A stretch of DNA of 28,731 nt, taken from the NCBI GenBank assembly GCA_958348565.1, contig CATVZP010000019.1, positions 1 to 28,731 on the forward strand, in the 5' to 3' direction. Position numbers and translations under genes: made by a program. The DNA is from an uncultured Collinsella sp. (GTDB lineage Bacteria > Actinomycetota > Coriobacteriia > Coriobacteriales > Coriobacteriaceae). Shown one piece after another: positions 16,959 through 25,548 of this stretch; the stretch's first letter is position 1; each line of letters opens with the position of its first letter. The notes under the pieces were generated by a model, which ran no database searches, was not told the origin of the DNA, and worked only from the letters and a program-made list of their open reading frames with translations.

Positions 16959-17247
16959 GGCGAGCTGCCCTGATGCGATCTGCATCTGCTTTGGCCTGTT
17001 TCCAAGGTCGCACACGACCGTTTACTAAGTCGTCGTAGCCACGCGTGATGGCTCGCTGGATGCGTTCTTCGCGCTCCTGAATGGCGGTTAGTGCGCGCGT
17101 CTGCTCGTCATAGGCCTCGGCATCCATGACGACAAGCGATGCCGACCCGTTTTTGGTTAGGTAGACGGGCTCTTTGGTTTGGTGGCAGCTATCTGCTATG
17201 GAACCAAAGTTGCGTTGCAGATCGGAAATAGGCTTTACGACAGGCAT
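16945..17247 (-). CDS. Phd/YefM-family antitoxin
   Basis: A 100-aa antitoxin. The N-terminus (MPVVKPISDLQRNFGSIADS) and the strand KEPVYLTKNGSASLVVMDAEAYDE are the Phd/YefM DNA-binding domain; the C-terminal helix rich in R, E and K should bind and block the toxin. AAGGAG lies 6 bases before the ATG at 17247; a longer open frame to 17457 has no such signal. Antitoxin-first order and overlap with the toxin imply autoregulated co-transcription. Confidence 0.9.
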   Translation of the reverse strand: MPVVKPISDLQRNFGSIADSCHQTKEPVYLTKNGSASLVVMDAEAYDEQTRALTAIQEREERIQRAITRGYDDLVNGRVRPWKQAKADADRIRAARHEIG

Positions 17248-17626
17248 ATGAAACTCCTTACATGGAATCATATGTATAGTTTTATGTTGATTATAGCGTA
17301 AAGACAAATGAGGACATGAGCGAGCAGTCTTGCTTGTCCCATCTGGTGGCAGAAAGACGCGTGAGGCGCGCGGCGTGACCGCGCGACAGGTCCATTTTAA
17401 TTGCCTTGGTGCCAAGGAAAATAAAAGGGCCTTCAAGCGTGCGAGATCGCCGTTCACCGATTAAAACTACCGCTCATCTGCATATGCACAGTTGATTTGT
17501 TGCACAACAAAATGTTGCTAAACAAAAACACGCGAAAGTGGCGTATCAAGTAATCATTGGCATAGTTCTTCCTTATTTCCAATGCGGCCAGTAGGTTGTT
17601 TGGGGAATCTTGGGGGTCGTTTCTGT
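17248..17626. other. divergent intergenic region between toxin-antitoxin pair and defence operon
   Basis: It holds the start regions of two divergent units. On the minus strand a TATAAT (17295-17290) lies about 43 bases before the antitoxin start, a likely -10 with a poor -35. Toward the right unit an inverted repeat TTGTTG-CA-CAACAA (17497-17510) lies in an AT-rich stretch and may be an operator of the defence operon. A small palindrome CCTTGG-TG-CCAAGG lies near 17404-17417. No gene is seen. Confidence 0.5.
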
Positions 17627-19939
17627 ATGAATAAAAATGCTACGAGCGCTGCAAATGATTCGATGGACGTAGTCGCGTACTACGAGTCACTTATTTTAGA
17701 TGCGGTCGCACAGGCCGATGCTCCGCTGCACGAGGCGTTGGTGCGCTCGAGCGTCTATCGCACCATTAATGACTCATATGAGCGTGCGCTAGCCCAACTA
17801 GTTATACATGGCGAACTTCTATATGCCAACGGCGAGTACAGCCTGGCGCCTGATGCGGCCGCGGAGGCGGCGGGCCCGGTGTCTTCGGATTTCGCCGAGC
17901 CCAACGCTGTCGAGCTTGAAGCCGTTGATAGCGAAGATGTTGACGATGCTGCTGTTGACGGCGAGGTCGCTGAGCCTGAAGCAATTGACAATGCCATCGT
18001 TGATGACGAGGACCCCGAGTCCGAAGAAGCTGTGCTTGAGGCCGCCGAAGGCGACACGATTGAGGCTGCCGAGGATACTGGCGAGCTAGAGGATTCCGAA
18101 CACGTTCAGCCTGAAGCGGATGAAGTCGCAGAAATTGAATCCGTCGATGTGGATGTGCCGGAGCCGATGGACGCTCAGCCCGAGTTCGCGGAGCCTGCCG
18201 CCCCCGAGCCCCCTGCGCCTATGACTTGCGGTCCCATTTCGTTACGTGCGGATTCGACCCTTGTGCAACTGAAGGTTAATGAACGTAGTTGGCCCACTCC
18301 CATTGCCGTGGGCGTTTCGTATGACAAGAAGCCGGCCGACGGTCTGTCCCTCATGGGATATGAGCCGGCAGCTGAGACCGTGGCGGTGGCCGGTCCGCAA
18401 GAGCCAGTGCAGGCAGAGCAAGGGGAGTCCATCCAGCCCGGCCGCCCCGAGCTCACGCTGTTTTCCGAGCCGCAGCAGCTGACCATTTCCTTCCTGGATG
18501 GCCTTGAGGCTGAGGTCGCCGCCGAGTCCGAACCCGAAGCCGAGACTGCCGCCGAGCTCGAGCAGCCCACGCTTGTTTTTGAGTCTGAACCCGAATCCAT
18601 CAAAGAGACCGTGACCGTCGAGGACCCCGAAGCCGAGAGTGTGCCCATTTCCGAATCCGAACCAGAGCCCGAACCTGAGTCCGGCGCTATGGCTGCATCT
18701 AAGTTTGAGCCTTCCGAGGATGCCGTTAAAAAGCTTGAGCGTCCCAAGTACCTGAGCGGTTGGGACGACCCGCGCTGTGTTTTTGATACCGAGACCCAGG
18801 TCGCCTTCCTCGACAAGCATGAGATTCACGATGTGTTTTGCCTTGTGCGCAAGCTAGGCAAGGCTGAGGACGAGACCTTGCGAATTGCTTTCGAAAAGCA
18901 TCTTACCGCCTATGCTTTGCCGCTATCTCCGCAGTATCGCGCGCAGGCGCCAGAGCTCGGCAGGCTCTCGGGCAATGCGAAGCTGGCGTTTGACATTTAT
19001 GGTAATCTGCGCAGCATTGGGCGTGATTACCGTGCATTCGCCAACATCAAAGGACCGATTAGCGAAACACTCAGCACGGTGTATACGAGTGGCGGCGCAC
19101 CGCTTTCGCTGTGGAACCTTTCGATTACTCCGGCGATTCAGCGTAAATTAAAATGGACCCTTAAAATCTACGACCTGCCTACGCTGCTTACCTACAATGC
19201 TACGGCGTTACGGAGAAGCGGCCTCACCTCTTCTGAGGTTGGTTCGATTATCGATGCTTTAAATGAGTGGCCGTCGGGTCGTTTGCAGCTGGGTAAAACC
19301 AAAGACGAAATGGAGCTTGCCCGTCTGGCTGCAATAGGGGGCTGGTATCCGGCTGCTGACACGCCGCTCGAGCGCGTCGAGGCTGTTAACCGTCTTGTCA
19401 GAGATGCCATTAACCGTCTGCAGCGCGAACGCCTTGCCGTAAACGAGCCTTCGTTCCGTCTGCTCTTTTGTACCAGGCTGGCGGGTAGGCTTGCGACGGG
19501 CGCTAACGAAGAGGACGCCGTCAATTCGGCGCTCGTGAGTCTCAAAAGTGAATATCCCGCCTTTAGTGCAGCGGTAAAAACGTTTGAGCGCCTGAACTTT
19601 GAGCTGCCTCAGGATCATGAAGATATTGAGGCCAGTGATACGGAATCTGCCTGCGAAAATGCCAATTCGGCAGACGACGTTATTGCGTCGGTCGATGAGG
19701 TTCAACCGGGCGGCGAGGTGGATGCTCAGACGGAAGCGCTTGGAGCGCAGTCCGCTCACGAGTCTGAGCAGCCGTCGGTGCAAGAGCTTACGCTGGAACA
19801 GGCGCTTAAGCTTGCCGTCGGCCAGGACATTGCAAAGTTCAACAGGTGGTTTACGGACCTCGCATACCAGGACCGCACCCTGATGGGCTATATGCTCATC
19901 GATGACAAGCCGGCTCGCTGGATGGGTAACCTTGGCTAG
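17627..19939 (+). CDS. giant multidomain BREX-linked protein, N-terminal part (ends at in-frame TAG)
   Basis: This frame gives 770 aa before a TAG and continues in the same frame after it. Residues about 10-65 look like a winged-helix domain (YYESLILDAVAQADAPLHEA ... YERALAQLVIHGELLYANG). Residues about 78-364 are very acidic, Glu/Pro/Ala-rich and probably disordered. Residues about 490-545 (SLWNLSITPAIQRKLKWTLK, then LPTLLTYNATALRRSGLTS) resemble the helix-hairpin-helix C-terminal domain of RNA polymerase alpha. The end holds the first half of a repeated domain cut by the stop. I start at the ATG at 17627 (GGGGG about 10 bases upstream), not 17582, which has no ribosome site. I do not recognise the family as a whole. 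First gene of the putative defence operon. Confidence 0.7.
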   Translation: MNKNATSAANDSMDVVAYYESLILDAVAQADAPLHEALVRSSVYRTINDSYERALAQLVIHGELLYANGEYSLAPDAAAEAAGPVSSDFAEPNAVELEAVDSEDVDDAAVDGEVAEPEAIDNAIVDDEDPESEEAVLEAAEGDTIEAAEDTGELEDSEHVQPEADEVAEIESVDVDVPEPMDAQPEFAEPAAPEPPAPMTCGPISLRADSTLVQLKVNERSWPTPIAVGVSYDKKPADGLSLMGYEPAAETVAVAGPQEPVQAEQGESIQPGRPELTLFSEPQQLTISFLDGLEAEVAAESEPEAETAAELEQPTLVFESEPESIKETVTVEDPEAESVPISESEPEPEPESGAMAASKFEPSEDAVKKLERPKYLSGWDDPRCVFDTETQVAFLDKHEIHDVFCLVRKLGKAEDETLRIAFEKHLTAYALPLSPQYRAQAPELGRLSGNAKLAFDIYGNLRSIGRDYRAFANIKGPISETLSTVYTSGGAPLSLWNLSITPAIQRKLKWTLKIYDLPTLLTYNATALRRSGLTSSEVGSIIDALNEWPSGRLQLGKTKDEMELARLAAIGGWYPAADTPLERVEAVNRLVRDAINRLQRERLAVNEPSFRLLFCTRLAGRLATGANEEDAVNSALVSLKSEYPAFSAAVKTFERLNFELPQDHEDIEASDTESACENANSADDVIASVDEVQPGGEVDAQTEALGAQSAHESEQPSVQELTLEQALKLAVGQDIAKFNRWFTDLAYQDRTLMGYMLIDDKPARWMGNLG
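19937..19939 (+). other. in-frame amber stop interrupting the giant gene
   Basis: The frame on both sides of this TAG is the same. The codons right after it read S-A-W-K-I-R-E-R-Y-D-A-L before the next ATG at 19976, and they continue a domain that is repeated intact further on. A single C-to-T change from CAG would create it. It may be a mutation, a sequencing error or a readthrough site. Confidence 0.8.
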
Positions 19940-19975
19940 TCTGCCTGGAAAATCCGCGAGCGTTACGATGCCCTT

Positions 19976-22372
19976 ATGGCGGGGCGTCCAACGTTTGACG
20001 TCGATACATTTGGTCCGCTCTTTCATACGTATAAGCTATCTGCCGAGGAGTTTTATGGCCTTACGCAAACCGCGCAGCCTGCATTCCTGTATATGAAGCG
20101 CATGTATGGGCAGGGTACCATTCCGCTTAAATATGCAAGGGTCGATAAGGACCTTGCGCCGACCGTCTGCGATGTGGTTCGCGCGTACTTTGCGAGCATG
20201 GAAGCCGAAAACGCTGACGAGCCGGCTGAGGAGAGGACCGCGCCTGCGGAGCAGACTGTCGCGCCGACACCCGAGCCCGCGCCGACACCCGAGCCCCAGC
20301 CTGCGATCGAGCCCGAGCCAGACCAGGCGCCTGACTCTGCCGCTCCGGAGCCAACTACCGCCCCGGCCCCACAACAGTCGGCAAAGCCCTTTACCAGTAA
20401 AATCGAAGACCTCACCGGCAAAGGCCCTATGTCTATCGAGGCGTGGCTGGCGTTGCTGCCCGCCGACGATGCCGACCTGCTGCGCTGGGTCTTTAGCGAC
20501 AAACCCCTTATGGATTACCCTCGCAAGCCGGCCGGACTCGGTCCTCTGCGTCGACGTCGTGATGACCTGATCAGCAGCCGTCCGCAATTGGACGAGGATC
20601 AATTTAGTTCGTTTTACACGTGTTACGACCTTACCGTGGAGACGTTTTGCGAGATAACGCAGGCGTCTCCGATGGCCTTTGGCTATCTGAAGGCCATTAA
20701 AGTCTCGAACAGGTTTAGTCTTCGCCGCGCCGCCAATGATCCGACATTGCCGCAGGAGTGGCGCGAGAGGATAGCGCAGCTGCACCGCCGTCCTGCCGCG
20801 GATACGCCTCGAGCGCCTGTAAACATCGAAAAGGACAACGCCTCTCAGCTCGAGCAGATTGCGCGTAAAAAGCTGGGCAGCTTCTCCACTCGCTGCGCCG
20901 CGCTGCGTGCCTTTGCCGAGACCGGAGCTGTTGAGGAATATCACACGCTCAAAGACATCCGCATCAAGTACCAGCGGTTTTTGAATGATAACAAGTGCGG
21001 CTTTAAACAGATGTTGGTGATGCCTTCCGAAGACACCAGGTGCCTTAACGAATTACGCGGCACCGGAAGTTTTTTGGTGCCGCGTGGCAACAAGATACGC
21101 TCCTACAAGATTGACAACCGCCTTACGTCCGAGTTGCGTCGGGTCTTAACGCTCGACGCCGGGCGCAATATCGAGTGCGGCGCGGGTCTTATCCTGCGCG
21201 AGAACAAGGAGTTGTGCGACCTATACGACGTGCGTGATGACGAGGAGCTCTACGAGATTATCCGCACGTACGTGCGCCCGGATACGGTGCACGGTTTGCG
21301 GACGGTTATGCCCCCCGTGATACGCTTGGGCGAGACGGATCGTAAGCGTCAGATGCTCGATGTACTGCGCGACGCGGGCACCGAGCTGTCGCGCGAGGAG
21401 TTTGCCCAGCGCTATGCGGACAAGTACTGCATAGACACGAAGACGGTTCGCAGCAACTACCTGCGCGACATGAACGCATATCTGCGCAACGATCGCTACT
21501 CGTATGTCGATGTCGACCTTTCTGCCGAGCAGCAACAATTTATCAAGGACATGGTGACCGAAGACTACGTATCGCTGCCGTACGTCAGGGCGAGCTTTAT
21601 TGCTAAGTTTGGCTCCACGTCCGGTCGTCTCATTAACGATCAGACGCTCGCGCCCCTGGGCTTGGAGGTCTCGAGGGACCTGATCGTTAAAAAGGGCGTT
21701 GACCTGCGGAAATCGTTTGAAAATCTGCTTATGTCGCGCGATAACTTTGCCTATGGAGCGCCGGGGTTTGGTGATGAAGTCATTAACCACCAGGACTTTA
21801 GGCTGGCAATAGCTCAGCTGCTACGCAACTTCACCTTTATCGAGTGTAATCACGGTTCATTTATTTCGCTCAAGCACCTAGAGGAGTCGGTGGGAATTCG
21901 ACGTACAGACCTAAGCTCATATGCATATGCCGTTTCTGGTCGTACGGAGTCCGGCGTGCCATTTACAGTGGCAAGCCTGCGCAAGCAGGGCTTTGAGCAC
22001 AAGCTCGATGCTGTGGCGGAGGAGTGCGGCTTTGACGATGCGTTTTTCGACTCGATTGTTGTGTACGGGCTGCCGCAAGAACAGATTAGGCGCACCCGCT
22101 TTGGCGGCACCTACATGTTCTGCCGAAAGGAAGGGAGTTTCTCCATTGCCGATGCGGTCGAATATGTCGCCAAGCAAAAGGGCCCCATTGGTGTAGACGA
22201 CCTTATCGATGCGTTCCAGGACGATTACGGTGTGGTCGTTACCGCTTACGACATCAACAGGGCGGTCAAGGACAAAGACCTGTTCTACAACGAGGACCTT
22301 GACATGGTCATGCCCAACAAAGAAGCAAATGCAGCTTACCTGCGCGAGCTGTATATCAAAAACAACCAATAG
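19976..22372 (+). CDS. giant multidomain BREX-linked protein, C-terminal part
   Basis: A 798-aa frame in phase with the preceding one; its first ATG has no ribosome-binding site, so it is probably the rest of the same protein (about 1,580 codons in all). It begins inside a domain whose second copy lies at about residues 150-240 (WLALLPADDADLLRWVFSDK ... FCEITQASPMAFGYLK). The two copies are joined by a Pro/Glu/Ala linker with an exact 18-base tandem duplication. Further on there is a helix-turn-helix-like part (LSREEFAQRYADKYCIDTKT, then VRSNYLRDMNAYL) and a C-terminal region with more winged-helix-like patterns (SIADAVEYVAKQKGPIGVDD). A DNA-binding scaffold is my inference; no catalytic motif is seen. 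It ends 11 bases before the ParB-like gene. Confidence 0.7.
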   Translation: MAGRPTFDVDTFGPLFHTYKLSAEEFYGLTQTAQPAFLYMKRMYGQGTIPLKYARVDKDLAPTVCDVVRAYFASMEAENADEPAEERTAPAEQTVAPTPEPAPTPEPQPAIEPEPDQAPDSAAPEPTTAPAPQQSAKPFTSKIEDLTGKGPMSIEAWLALLPADDADLLRWVFSDKPLMDYPRKPAGLGPLRRRRDDLISSRPQLDEDQFSSFYTCYDLTVETFCEITQASPMAFGYLKAIKVSNRFSLRRAANDPTLPQEWRERIAQLHRRPAADTPRAPVNIEKDNASQLEQIARKKLGSFSTRCAALRAFAETGAVEEYHTLKDIRIKYQRFLNDNKCGFKQMLVMPSEDTRCLNELRGTGSFLVPRGNKIRSYKIDNRLTSELRRVLTLDAGRNIECGAGLILRENKELCDLYDVRDDEELYEIIRTYVRPDTVHGLRTVMPPVIRLGETDRKRQMLDVLRDAGTELSREEFAQRYADKYCIDTKTVRSNYLRDMNAYLRNDRYSYVDVDLSAEQQQFIKDMVTEDYVSLPYVRASFIAKFGSTSGRLINDQTLAPLGLEVSRDLIVKKGVDLRKSFENLLMSRDNFAYGAPGFGDEVINHQDFRLAIAQLLRNFTFIECNHGSFISLKHLEESVGIRRTDLSSYAYAVSGRTESGVPFTVASLRKQGFEHKLDAVAEECGFDDAFFDSIVVYGLPQEQIRRTRFGGTYMFCRKEGSFSIADAVEYVAKQKGPIGVDDLIDAFQDDYGVVVTAYDINRAVKDKDLFYNEDLDMVMPNKEANAAYLRELYIKNNQ

Positions 22373-22383
22373 GAGGAGTCAAC

Positions 22384-23616
22384 ATGAATCTGCTCGAGAT
22401 GATTGGCGACGGCGTCAACATTAAGCCGACCGGCGCCAACCACAAAATCGTGATCGACGGCAAGCCCGAGATGTATCCCGTTTACAGCATTAAGCTCGAG
22501 TTCCTGCGCTACAACGTGCAAAACGACCGCATCGCCTCGTGGATTAGCCGCTACAAGGCCGAGCATGGCGAGGGCGCGTTTAACGAGCTGGATGTTGCCG
22601 CCTGCAATGACATCATTGAGGGCTTTATCGTCGACAGCAACAAGGATGCCATCGAAAAGACGCAGCGTAGCATTGCCCTGCGTTCGCAAGAGCGTCCCGG
22701 CGTGGTGCTGGCCGACGGCCTGATCGTCGACGGCAACCGTCGCTTTACCTGTCTGCGTCGTCTTGCTGCCGAAAACCCAAGCTTTGGTTGGTTTGAGGCT
22801 GTAATTCTTCCCGAGAGCCTGGGTAACGACTCCAAGAAGATCAAGATGCTGGAGCTTTCGATCCAGCATGGCGAGGAAGAGAAGGTTGGCTACGACCCAG
22901 TCGACCGCCTAGTGGGTATCTACAACGACATAATCAGCTCCAACTTGCTCTCGAAGGAGGAGTACGCCCAGTGCATTGGCGTTGAGCCCAAGGAGCTCGA
23001 GAAGGAGATTGTAAAAGCCCGCTATATGAACGAGTTCCTGGAGTTTGCCAACGCCAAGGACCAGTTCCACCTGGCGCGCGAGCTCAAGGTTGCCGGCGTT
23101 ATCAACGACCTGCAGGGCGTGCTAAAAAAGTGCAAGAGCGACGATCAGGAAGAGGACGTTAAGAACATCGTCTTTGCCAACATGATTGCCGAACCGCAGG
23201 GCGACATTGTGCGCTTTGTCCGCAAGATGAAGCCGATTCTGGAAGGCCCCGATGCGGACCGCTTTATCGAGCGCGAAAACGAGCTGGCCTTTGAGGTTGC
23301 CGAGCGCCTGAAGAACAAAGAGGTCGTGACCTCGACCGACATCGCCGAGATTCGCGACGATGTTCAGCTGGCGACGGCCTTCCGTGAGGTTATGGAGTCG
23401 GCCGAGAACACCACCAAGATGAACAAGGCCCTCAAGTCGCCTTCGCTTTCGATTATCCGCGCCATCAAGGACCTCGATCAGGTGGAGGAGTCCACCTTTG
23501 GTCTGCTGCCTGCGGACGAGATCGCCAATATCGCTGCCGAGGTTGCCAAGCTTGAGGCCAGGGTGCATATGATCAAAGACAAGATTGCGTACAAGATGGG
23601 CGGCGAGGAAGCCTAA
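22384..23616 (+). CDS. ParB/Srx-fold-like protein of the BREX-linked module
   Basis: A 410-aa protein. Near residues 115-125 the stretch LIVDGNRRFTCLRRLA matches the ParB-type signature (D-G-x-R-R followed by an Ala/Leu helix), which in ParB/sulfiredoxin-fold proteins binds nucleotide or acts on DNA ends. A helical middle (residues about 180-300) and a C-terminal helical tail (ADEIANIAAEVAKLEARVHM) follow, the latter possibly a coiled coil. GGAGGAG lies 7 bases before the ATG. Its TAA is directly followed by the ATG of the helicase gene, so the two are translationally coupled and probably partners. Possible roles are CTP-dependent clamp, nuclease or DNA-site recognition; none is proven. Confidence 0.7.
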   Translation: MNLLEMIGDGVNIKPTGANHKIVIDGKPEMYPVYSIKLEFLRYNVQNDRIASWISRYKAEHGEGAFNELDVAACNDIIEGFIVDSNKDAIEKTQRSIALRSQERPGVVLADGLIVDGNRRFTCLRRLAAENPSFGWFEAVILPESLGNDSKKIKMLELSIQHGEEEKVGYDPVDRLVGIYNDIISSNLLSKEEYAQCIGVEPKELEKEIVKARYMNEFLEFANAKDQFHLARELKVAGVINDLQGVLKKCKSDDQEEDVKNIVFANMIAEPQGDIVRFVRKMKPILEGPDADRFIERENELAFEVAERLKNKEVVTSTDIAEIRDDVQLATAFREVMESAENTTKMNKALKSPSLSIIRAIKDLDQVEESTFGLLPADEIANIAAEVAKLEARVHMIKDKIAYKMGGEEA

Positions 23617-25545
23617 ATGAAGTTGCGCCTCTCGTATAGCGACGGCATTTCCGTCGTGCCGCTCGACATGACGGTTGAGCAGCTGCGCCGCGAGCCGGTC
23701 TGGAAGATCCGGCTTTCGGTGCTGCGCCGCTATGCGCCGAGCTATCGAGAGGCGGACGTGCTCTTTTCGCTGGCGATTGACGATCCAGGCGCCAAGCGCG
23801 TTGTTGAGCTGCTGCAGCAGGCGGCAAACTTTGGCGTGGATTGCGAAATTGACCCCGACTTATTGCGAGGCCTTACGGCGCGCGAGGACTATCTGCGCGA
23901 GAAGGCGCGCGTGGGCCTGCTGATCAAGGCGCACGATGCGTCGGTGGCCGATCGCTTCGATGAGTTTTGCCAGGCAGAAGATGCCCTGATGGAACGCCCA
24001 CTTAAGGACCGCCAGCTGTGGGACGCGTTCTTTATGGGCGCCATGGGCCGCAGCGCCAACTTTTCCGTTCCCGGTTCGGGCAAGACGGCTTCGGTCCTGG
24101 GCACGTTTGCGTACCTGCGCGAGCGCGACCTGGTCGACCGCATCATCGTGTTTTCGCCTAAGAACGCCTTTGGCTCGTGGCGTGATGAATGGGCGGCATG
24201 CTTTGGAGCCGACCGCCCGTTGCGTTCCCTGTGCTTCCACGACCCCGAGTTTCGCGGTCGTTCCACGCGCGATAAGTGCAGCACCCTGCTGTTCGACTAC
24301 AAGCGCTACGACATGATTTTGCTCAACTACGAGTCGGTCGCGCTGGGGGAGGTGGCCGCTCGCATTGCGGCCGATCGCGCCCTGGTGGTGTTTGACGAGG
24401 TGCACAAGGTGAAGCGCGTGGGCGGTAAGCGCGCGGCGAGTGCCGTGCAGATTGCCGCGGCGGCTCCATATTATATTGCACTGACGGGTACGCCGATTCC
24501 CAATTCGTTTGAGGATCTGTACAACCTGCTCCATTGTTTGTGGCCGCGCGATTACAACTGGTACTTTGGCATGAGCGCCAATGCCCTTAAGTCGACGAGC
24601 GAGGACGACGTTGAGCATATCAACGAGTCCATCGCGCCGTTCTTTTGTCGCACCAACAAGTACCAGCTGGGCGTTCCTCAGGCCAACGAGGACCATTTGG
24701 TCGATGTGCCGGTGGACCGCTGGGAGCAGCAATTGTTCCAAAAGGTGCTTCGTACGCTTTCGGGCGAGCCGTTCGAGATGATTATTCGCCTGCTGCAGCT
24801 TTCGTCCGATCCGCGCATGCTGGCCGAGGACCTGAGCGCCGGCGACTATGCCGACCTGTTCGATGGCGAGGTGCTGGCGGGTGCGGGCAAGGCACTGGAA
24901 GGTCTGCAGGTAGATGACCGGCCCACAGCCAAGATGATCGCCTGCCTGGATCTGGTCGAGTCCCTGGTAGCCCAGGGCAAGTCGGTCATCGTGTGGTGCA
25001 TCTTTAAGCGCAGCATCCGTAATGTGGTGCACGAGCTGCGCGAGCGCGGCATTACGGCCCGCGCCATTAGCGGCTCGACGGACATGCCCGCGCGTGCCCG
25101 CGTCATCGATTCGTTTAAGGCGGGGGAGACGAGCGTGCTGGTCACCAACCCGCACACACTGGCAGAGTCGGTCTCGCTCCACAGCGTGTGCCACGACGCC
25201 GTCTACTTTGAGTGCAGCTACAACCTGGTGCACCTGCTGCAGTCCAAAGATCGCATTCACCGCCTAGGCCTGCCGCAAGAACAGTATACGCAGTACCACT
25301 ACCTGCGCGCTGTGTACGAACGCCGCGGCGGGCCGTGGTCGCTCGACCGCAACATCTACGAGCGGCTGCAGCACAAAGAGCAGGTCATGCTCGACTCGAT
25401 CGACCGTGGCACGCTGGAGCCCGGCTATACCGACGAGCGCGATCTGGAACTGGTGTTTAAGGGCCTTTTTGATGATGAGGAACAGCGGAACGAGATCAAC
25501 GACCAGGACGCCGCGGACGATACGCAAGAACCCAAGGAGATGTAA
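23617..25545 (+). CDS. SNF2-family DEAD/H helicase-translocase
   Basis: A 642-aa superfamily-2 ATPase. Residues 1-125 are an N-terminal domain of unknown role. The motor follows: motif I SVPGSGKT at about 151-158, motif II DEVH at about 260-263, motif III ALTGTPIPN at about 287-295, then RecA-like domain 2 with VIVWCIFKRS, AISGSTD, LVTNPHTLAESVSL and motif VI SKDRIHRLGL. SNF2 proteins pump along double-stranded DNA and remodel bound proteins. Motif I has PGSGKT in place of the usual DxGLGKT. The acidic C-terminal tail (DDEEQRNEINDQDAADDTQE) may bind a partner. The gene abuts the ParB-like gene without a gap. It is shorter than the helicases I know from BREX or DISARM loci. Confidence 0.88.
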   Translation: MKLRLSYSDGISVVPLDMTVEQLRREPVWKIRLSVLRRYAPSYREADVLFSLAIDDPGAKRVVELLQQAANFGVDCEIDPDLLRGLTAREDYLREKARVGLLIKAHDASVADRFDEFCQAEDALMERPLKDRQLWDAFFMGAMGRSANFSVPGSGKTASVLGTFAYLRERDLVDRIIVFSPKNAFGSWRDEWAACFGADRPLRSLCFHDPEFRGRSTRDKCSTLLFDYKRYDMILLNYESVALGEVAARIAADRALVVFDEVHKVKRVGGKRAASAVQIAAAAPYYIALTGTPIPNSFEDLYNLLHCLWPRDYNWYFGMSANALKSTSEDDVEHINESIAPFFCRTNKYQLGVPQANEDHLVDVPVDRWEQQLFQKVLRTLSGEPFEMIIRLLQLSSDPRMLAEDLSAGDYADLFDGEVLAGAGKALEGLQVDDRPTAKMIACLDLVESLVAQGKSVIVWCIFKRSIRNVVHELRERGITARAISGSTDMPARARVIDSFKAGETSVLVTNPHTLAESVSLHSVCHDAVYFECSYNLVHLLQSKDRIHRLGLPQEQYTQYHYLRAVYERRGGPWSLDRNIYERLQHKEQVMLDSIDRGTLEPGYTDERDLELVFKGLFDDEEQRNEINDQDAADDTQEPKEM

Positions 25546-25548
25546 ACG

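Noticed and set aside
17582..17626. Upstream ATG at 17582 as the start of the giant gene
   Set aside because: It has no ribosome-binding site, and the 15 extra residues (Gly/Cys-rich) look unlike coding sequence.
19937..19939. Pyrrolysine or recoded amber codon
   Set aside because: No pyrrolysine machinery or readthrough structure is visible, and other genes in the window (for example BrxA, DUF1015-like) also end at TAG in the normal way.
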